Shown here: one piece after another, positions 5,558-7,447 of the stretch | How positions within the stretch are numbered: the stretch's first letter is position 1 | How the letters are laid out: each line of letters opens with the position of its first letter | Made by a program: the position numbers and the translations under genes | Source of the DNA: Planctomycetota bacterium | GTDB taxonomy: Bacteria > Planctomycetota > PUPC01 > JABMSA01 > JAUWKK01 | NCBI GenBank assembly: GCA_030614245.1 | Contig: JAUWKK010000130.1 | Span: 1 to 7,447 of the forward strand | DNA length: 7,447 nucleotides | Direction of reading: 5' to 3' | The notes under the pieces: model-generated | Database searches by the model: none | Seen by the model: the letters and a program-made list of their open reading frames with translations, nothing else | Told to the model about the DNA's origin: nothing

Positions 5558-6523
5558 ATGCCGATATCCGAACTCCTCATCCTGCTGCTCTTCATCTCGG
5601 CCGTGGGGACGGTTTTCGCGTATGCAGGGATAGTCATTCTGCGGTTCGTCGTGCGGCGGCTGGTGAAGCGGCCCGCGAGTGCGAGATCCAGCGCGCTCAG
5701 GTGGATCGACCGCACGGTGCTCGTGCTGGCCGCGATCGGCATCGTTTGTATTGCGTATGCCCATTTCGTCGAGCCGTTTTGGCTGGAAGTGACACACGTT
5801 CGCCTGACCAGCCCGAAGCTGCCCGCTGGGGCGCGCCCCATTCGCATAGTGCATATTTCCGATTTCCACTGCGACCCGACGGTGCGCCTCGAGGAGCGAT
5901 TGCCGGGTATCATCGCGCAGCAGAAGCCCGACGTCATCGTATTCACCGGTGATGCCGTAAATTCGACGGACGCTCTCCCCGTCTTCAGGCGCTGCATCAC
6001 GAAGATCGCGGCCATCGCGCCCACCTTCGGCGTCACGGGCAACTGGGACCTGTGGTCGCCGCAGGGGGATGAGATATTCGACGGAACCGGCGTCCGCCAG
6101 TTGAGATCCGAGGCGGTGAAGGTCAATGTGGCCGGCGCCGAGCTCTGGATTGCCGGGGTTCAGTATGGGCGGCTGGACCGGCTTCCCGAAGCATTGAGCG
6201 GCATTCCCGATGGCGCGCTCACGGTGTTCCTGTAGCATTCACCCAGCGCGACGCTCGACATCGCCGCCCACGACGTCGATCTGCTCTGCATGGGCCACAC
6301 GCACGGCGGGCAGGTGGCGCTGCCTTTCTATGGGGCGCTCATTACGCTGAGCAAGCATGGCAAGCGTTTCGAGGCCGGTCTCTATCGTGAATCCGGCACC
6401 TGGATTTACGTCAATCGCGGCATCGGAATGGAAGGCGGCCACGTTCCCCGCGTTCGCTTTCTCGCGCGTCCGGAGGTTACCGTGATCGAGATCGCGCCCG
6501 GCCGGGAAGCGGACGCAGAGTGA
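5558..6523 (+). pseudogene. YkuE-like membrane-anchored metallophosphoesterase, interrupted by an in-frame TAG
   Basis: Calcineurin-like phosphoesterase of the YkuE/LpxG-like group, which hydrolyses phosphoester or pyrophosphate bonds with two metal ions. ATG 5558 gives two N-terminal membrane segments (about 5-32 and 52-70) and then the catalytic domain: D102 and H104 in SDFHCD, D132 in FTGDAV, N162 in TGNWD. A TAG at 6233-6235 ends the frame after residue 225. Read through that codon, the same frame continues at once with HSP (H227), GHTHGGQ (246-252), a LPFYGAL segment and GIGMEGG to a TGA at 6521-6523, giving the normal family length of about 321. Both C-terminal metal-binding motifs are therefore lost in the truncated product, which should be inactive. 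A one-base change from TAC or TAT (Tyr) explains the lesion. GNWD replaces the more usual GNHD. It starts 22 bases after vapC with no clear ribosome binding site. Sequencing error or TAG readthrough remain possible. Confidence 0.88.
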
Positions 6524-6605
6524 TGATTTGCCGGTAATCTGGCCGGTGGGCGGGCAGTTGAGACAACTTTCGCTACTCCTTCGCTCCTTGCTTGCCTGGA
6601 TGCGG
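6524..6605. other. Convergent intergenic gap
   Basis: Eighty-two bases between the converging stops of the phosphoesterase and the sugar isomerase. It holds only weak inverted repeats (GTTGAGACAAC; GCCGG flanking a short loop) with no U-run, so no intrinsic terminator can be supported in either direction. Confidence 0.5.
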
Positions 6606-7430
6606 TCAAGACAGCCTCCTGACATAATCGAGTGCCTCGCGGGCGGCCTCGACAGGGTTGTCTTCATACGTGTACAACTCGACGGTGACGTATCCGCCGT
6701 AGCCGATATCGTCGAGCGCGTCGAAGATCGGCGGGAAGTCGATTGCTCCGTGGCCGGGGATGAGATGGAAGTGCTCGCGGCTCGCGGCGATGTCCTCGAG
6801 GTGAACGTGACGTATCGCCGGGCCCAGCCGTTCGATCGCGGCGGGGATATCCTCGCTGACGCAATAGAAATGGCCGATATCGAAGTTCACGCCGAGCCAC
6901 GGCGAGTCGAACCGCTTGAGGAAAGCCTCCATCTGGCCGGTGTTCTCGATCAGGTGCCCCGGCTCCGGCTCGATGAGCAGATGCACGGCGAGTTCCTCGG
7001 CGAGCGGCAATGCCTGGCCGATGCCGGCCTCGAAGAGATCAAGCGCCTCGGCTTCTGAGACGCTCTCGGGCACCGGCCCGCCCGGCTCGGTCTGGATGGC
7101 GACCGCGCCGAGTTCCTTCGCCAGCCGCAGGCAGTCGATCGTATGCTTGAGGCGTTTAGCGCGGAAGTCCTCGTCCGGCTCGAGCCACGAGGGATGCAGC
7201 ATGCTGTCGTAGCCGAACGTCATGAACGCGTTGATGTTAGCGACTTCCAGGCCGGTCTCTCGCAGGACGGCCTTGATCCGCTCGATTCTCTCGGGCGTCA
7301 GGTCGGGCGGGAACGCATGCGGGACGTCGCCGAGTATCTCGACACCCGTGTATCCGATTTCTGCGATCAGCCGGAGCGCCTCCTCGAGCTCGAAACGCTT
7401 GAAAGCATTGGAACTGAAGCCGAGTTTCAT
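6606..7430 (-). CDS. Sugar phosphate isomerase/epimerase, xylose-isomerase-like TIM barrel
   Basis: A 274-residue protein of the AP-endonuclease-2/xylose isomerase-like TIM-barrel superfamily (IolE/IolH, hydroxypyruvate isomerase and tagatose epimerase relatives). These use a divalent metal to interconvert ketose and aldose sugars or epimerise them in the cytoplasm. Barrel strands and metal ligands can be followed: GYTGVEI (26-32, with E31), LLIEPEPG (151-158, E154), VNFDIGH (181-187, D184 and H187), HVHLED (208-213, H210), the PGHGAIDF loop (225-232) and VTVELY (248-253, E251). Length and all key positions are normal, so it is likely functional. The ATG at 7430 has GAGAGG six bases upstream. 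It converges on the phosphoesterase, and the upstream gene lies outside the window. Its substrate cannot be predicted; no binding partner or pathway gene is visible. Confidence 0.9.
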   Translation of the reverse strand: MKLGFSSNAFKRFELEEALRLIAEIGYTGVEILGDVPHAFPPDLTPERIERIKAVLRETGLEVANINAFMTFGYDSMLHPSWLEPDEDFRAKRLKHTIDCLRLAKELGAVAIQTEPGGPVPESVSEAEALDLFEAGIGQALPLAEELAVHLLIEPEPGHLIENTGQMEAFLKRFDSPWLGVNFDIGHFYCVSEDIPAAIERLGPAIRHVHLEDIAASREHFHLIPGHGAIDFPPIFDALDDIGYGGYVTVELYTYEDNPVEAAREALDYVRRLS

Positions 7431-7447
7431 AGGTGGCCTCTCATAGA

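Noticed and set aside
6233..6235. Genome-wide reassignment of TAG or pyrrolysine use
   Set aside because: TAG also ends the ABC exporter (33-35) and the 3844 gene (4558-4560) at sensible positions, so it acts as a stop here.
5273..6238. Long open frame on the minus strand, 321 codons, opposite vapC and the phosphoesterase
   Set aside because: Its translation is low-complexity and Arg/His/Gln/Glu-rich with no family motifs, while the plus strand carries clear PIN and phosphoesterase motifs. It is a GC-driven antisense shadow.
6524..6605. Bidirectional terminator between converging genes
   Set aside because: Only 4-5 bp stems and no U-tract on either strand.

Overview
The window looks like a fragment of a fairly GC-rich bacterial chromosome. 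Two dispersed palindromic repeat families of the kind seen in large environmental genomes (Planctomycetes, Verrucomicrobia, Hydrogenedentota-like lineages) suggest such a host. That assignment is an impression from gene style and repeats, not a demonstrated identification.

Left part (1-3580, minus strand): a surface-polysaccharide/lipid-glycan operon read leftwards from a good sigma70-type promoter at 3620-3647. In transcript order it holds a hexapeptide-repeat O-acyltransferase (3580-3068), a GT4-type glycosyltransferase (3046-1949), an MsbA-like ABC exporter (1952-33), and the first codons of a probable sugar-nucleotidyltransferase (32-1, cut by the window edge). Genes are packed within about 20 bases or overlap. 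The N-terminus of the exporter ORF runs through a 69-base imperfect palindrome.

Middle part (about 3700-5535, plus strand): a lower-GC accessory cassette starting from a divergent promoter at 3712-3740. It has an unrecognised 238-residue protein (3844-4560), a messy reading frame whose last 37 residues look like a short VapB-type antitoxin (4566-5084), and a VapC-like PIN ribonuclease (5077-5535). Three copies of a 57-62 base composite palindrome (two hairpins enclosed by TGTGG/CCACA) punctuate the cassette. One is in the 5' leader, one is in frame inside the first gene, and one is inside the second frame. These REP/BIME-like elements are the most distinctive structure in the window.

Right part (5558-7430): a membrane-anchored, YkuE-like metallophosphoesterase (plus strand) interrupted by a single in-frame TAG just before its C-terminal metal-binding motifs. 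It converges on an intact xylose-isomerase-like TIM-barrel sugar isomerase/epimerase (minus strand). No RNA genes, CRISPR arrays or transposase genes were seen.
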